Source of the DNA: Edaphobacter sp.
Lineage (GTDB): Bacteria > Acidobacteriota > Terriglobia > Terriglobales > Acidobacteriaceae
Reading direction: 5' to 3'
DNA: 64,000 bases
NCBI RefSeq assembly: GCF_028283685.1
Contig: NZ_JAPWKF010000007.1
Coordinates: 372,001 to 436,000 of the forward strand
The notes under the pieces were generated by a model that was not told the origin of the DNA, made no database searches, and saw only the letters and a list, made by a program, of their open reading frames with translations. Position 1 is the first letter of the stretch, and every line of letters begins with the position of its first letter. The position numbers and the translations under genes were made by a program. Of the stretch, positions 62,202 to 64,000 are shown in pieces.

Positions 62202-63773
62202 ATGGCACAGAAGAAGGTAGATGTCCTGATTATTGGTTCGGGACATACCGGCGGTATGGCCGCAAAGATCCTGACGGAAAAAGGTATCTCGTGCACGATG
62301 CTCGATGCGGGGCCAATGCTGAACTTCGAGAAGGATCGCGAACTGAAGCCTGTGAACGAGCTTCCTTATCGCGGCTTCGACGCACCGGGGCGTCTGCCCC
62401 ACGTCTTTCAGGCGAGCGAGTTCAATGCGAACTTCTGGGTGGATGAGAAGACCAGCCCCTATTACCATCCGCCAGAGCAGCCCTATAACTGGGTTCGCGT
62501 TCGCAGCGTTGGCGGACGTTCGCCTGTATGGGGGCGGCAGTCATTCCGTCTGAGCGACTATGAGTTCAAGAGCAAGGATCATGACGGCTTCGGAGAAAAC
62601 TGGCCTGTCTCGCTAAAAGACCTGGCACCGTACTACTCGCGCGTGGAAGAGATCTTTCGCGTGACCGGGCACACGGATGGTCTGCCGCAGTATCCGGATG
62701 GCAACTTTATCGAGGACAAGTCTCCGTGGTCGGGCGCCATGCAGCGATTTGTGGATGCCGGCAAGAAGATCGGCGTGCCGGTAACCAAGCCGAGGTCCTC
62801 TCTGGGCAAGGACGGCATGGCGGCATCACTGAATCTGCTGCTTCCGGATGCGGTAGCAACGGGCAAACTCACGATGATTCCGAATGCGATCGTGCGGCAG
62901 ATTACGGTGGATAAGAATACCGGACTGGCCGATGGGGTTCTCTTCATCGATCGCCACTCGCATCGTGAGATGAAACTGAAGGCGCGAGTGGTCATCGTCG
63001 CGGCCGGGACACTGGAGACGACTCGTCTGCTGATGTTGTCGGAGATCTGTAATTCGAGCGGCGCGCTGGGCCATTACCTGACAGACCAGATTTACGGTGC
63101 AGGCATCATCTGCTCTGTTCCCGAGGCACGCGACGGTAAAGCGCCTCATGGCCTGATGGGTGGAGGAGCGCTGATTCCCCGGTTCCGCAACCTTGAGACC
63201 AAGAGCAATGGCTTCCTGCGCGGCTATGCGGTGAATGTCTCATGCAGCAACGGACCTTTCGACTCTCGCACGTTGCCCTTCTACGGCAAGGAGCTCGACC
63301 AGAAGCTTGAGAGCTATAACGGGAGCGGCTTTTCGACCAACATCATGGGCGAGACGCTCGGGCACTATGAGAATCATGTCACGTTGAATAAACAGGTCGT
63401 CGATGCCTGGGGTATTCCAACGTTGAATATTTACACCAAGTACACGGCCAACGAAACAAACATGACGAAGGACTATATCGACACCATGGCTGCGATGGCC
63501 GAAGCTGCGGGCTTTGAAGTCATGGTGAAGAACTATGAGTTCAATCCTCCGGGCTACTCGATTCACGAGCAGGGGACGGCCCGCATGAGCGACGATCCGA
63601 AGAAGGGCGTCGTGAATAAGTGGAACCAGAGTCATGACATGAAGAATCTGTTTATCTCCGACGCCAGTGTGTTTGTCTGCGCCGGATGGCAGAATCCGAC
63701 GATTACGATGTGCGCACTCGCCATGCGTGCATCAGAGTATCTGGCGGAAGAGATGCGCAAGGGCAACGTTTAG
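62202..63773 (+). CDS. GMC-family FAD-dependent dehydrogenase (large subunit)
   Basis: A 523-residue flavoprotein of the glucose-methanol-choline family. The FAD-binding fold starts VDVLIIGSGHTGGMAAKILT (GxGxxG). Further marks are SVGGRSPVWGRQSFRLSDYE, VVIVAAGTLETTRLLMLSE and the C-terminal active-site region GYSIHEQGTARMSDDPKKGV and VFVCAGWQNPTITMCALAMR with catalytic His/Asn. It has no signal of its own, so export as a complex with the Tat-tagged small subunit is expected. AGGAAG precedes the ATG. The likely role is oxidation of a sugar or sugar acid in the periplasm; a cytochrome-like gene follows. Confidence 0.92.
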   Translation: MAQKKVDVLIIGSGHTGGMAAKILTEKGISCTMLDAGPMLNFEKDRELKPVNELPYRGFDAPGRLPHVFQASEFNANFWVDEKTSPYYHPPEQPYNWVRVRSVGGRSPVWGRQSFRLSDYEFKSKDHDGFGENWPVSLKDLAPYYSRVEEIFRVTGHTDGLPQYPDGNFIEDKSPWSGAMQRFVDAGKKIGVPVTKPRSSLGKDGMAASLNLLLPDAVATGKLTMIPNAIVRQITVDKNTGLADGVLFIDRHSHREMKLKARVVIVAAGTLETTRLLMLSEICNSSGALGHYLTDQIYGAGIICSVPEARDGKAPHGLMGGGALIPRFRNLETKSNGFLRGYAVNVSCSNGPFDSRTLPFYGKELDQKLESYNGSGFSTNIMGETLGHYENHVTLNKQVVDAWGIPTLNIYTKYTANETNMTKDYIDTMAAMAEAAGFEVMVKNYEFNPPGYSIHEQGTARMSDDPKKGVVNKWNQSHDMKNLFISDASVFVCAGWQNPTITMCALAMRASEYLAEEMRKGNV

Positions 63774-63847
63774 CCTGATGTCATTTGCAACAACACCGAT
63801 GCGCCGTTGATGACGGGAGACGGCCCTACTCTCCAGGAAGAGGTTGT

Positions 63848-64000
63848 ATGCAGAAGTTTTTGCTTATGCTCACCGTACTGTTCTGCGCCGCCGGCGTTCT
63901 TCAGGCGCAGAACACCGATGCTTTGAAGCCTGCTCCTGCGCAGCCGATTGCCTTTAATCACAAGCTCCACATCGAAACTGCGAAGATGAGCTGTAACGAT
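63848..64000 (+). CDS. Exported cytochrome c-like protein, N-terminal fragment (cut by window edge)
   Basis: The first 51 codons of a gene running off the window. It starts MQKFLLMLTVLFCAAGVLQA, a signal peptide ending near QAQ, and then FNHKLHIETAKMSCND. FNHKLH followed by a first Cys after ten residues is typical of multiheme c3/c7-type cytochromes (FxHxxH...CxxCH). The second Cys and His lie outside the window. AGGAAGAGG lies 7 bases before ATG 63848. It follows the GMC dehydrogenase by 74 bases and could be its electron acceptor. Confidence 0.6.
   Translation, partial: MQKFLLMLTVLFCAAGVLQAQNTDALKPAPAQPIAFNHKLHIETAKMSCND

Overview
The window is GC-rich, densely coded bacterial DNA that looks like a chromosome segment of an Acidobacteriaceae member (Granulicella/Edaphobacter/Terriglobus type). 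Pointers are the TonB-dependent receptor with an N-terminal carboxypeptidase-regulatory domain, a secretin with a cohesin-like C-terminus, the HemQ route to heme, a PEP-CTERM protein, and many copies of short dispersed palindromic repeats of the kind seen in those genomes. The genus is inference. No rRNA, CRISPR array, phage or complete insertion sequence was seen.

Layout. 1-3.2 kb: a divergent TetR-like regulator and NAD(P)-binding protein around twin palindromes, then an NmrA-like protein, a DoxX-like protein and a cupin; the NmrA and cupin genes share a duplicated upstream block. 3.4-10.35 kb (minus): ECF sigma factor, zinc-finger anti-sigma factor, TonB-dependent receptor and PQQ-dependent dehydrogenase. 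10.7 kb: a tRNA-Arg(CCT) with an unusual tertiary pair. 10.9-23 kb: ispG, a TPR protein, a glycosyltransferase, a Spinster-like MFS transporter, a zinc-finger-like protein with a repeat-derived tail, EthD and SDR proteins, a PEP-CTERM protein, a frameshifted sterol desaturase, a BON protein with a tiny membrane protein, queF and a cupin. 23.3-28.4 kb: an M48 protease, two pseudopilins and a secretin-cohesin fusion. 28.8-38.3 kb: smpB, pepA, argS (carrying an in-frame dispersed repeat), a frameshifted flippase-like gene and two large membrane proteins. 38.35-44.7 kb: a three-domain polysaccharide enzyme, inositol-phosphate synthase, a small P-loop ATPase and a DedA protein. 44.75-54.4 kb: heme genes hemQ, hemD, hemC, hemA and hemX with nth, a decarboxylase and a FecR-like Gly-rich protein. 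54.4-64 kb: mutS-anmK-solute-binding lipoprotein (overlapping ATGA junctions), a Gfo/Idh/MocA oxidoreductase, and a Tat-exported dehydrogenase cluster (small subunit, GMC flavoprotein, start of a cytochrome-like protein).

Themes. Dispersed repeats have entered coding sequence at several places: in argS, in the leaders of both pseudopilins and in the tail of the zinc-finger-like protein. Two genes (sterol desaturase, flippase) are split by single frameshifts that could be real or sequencing errors. The most striking single observation is the tRNA-Arg in which the near-universal G19-C56 pair appears as C19-G56.
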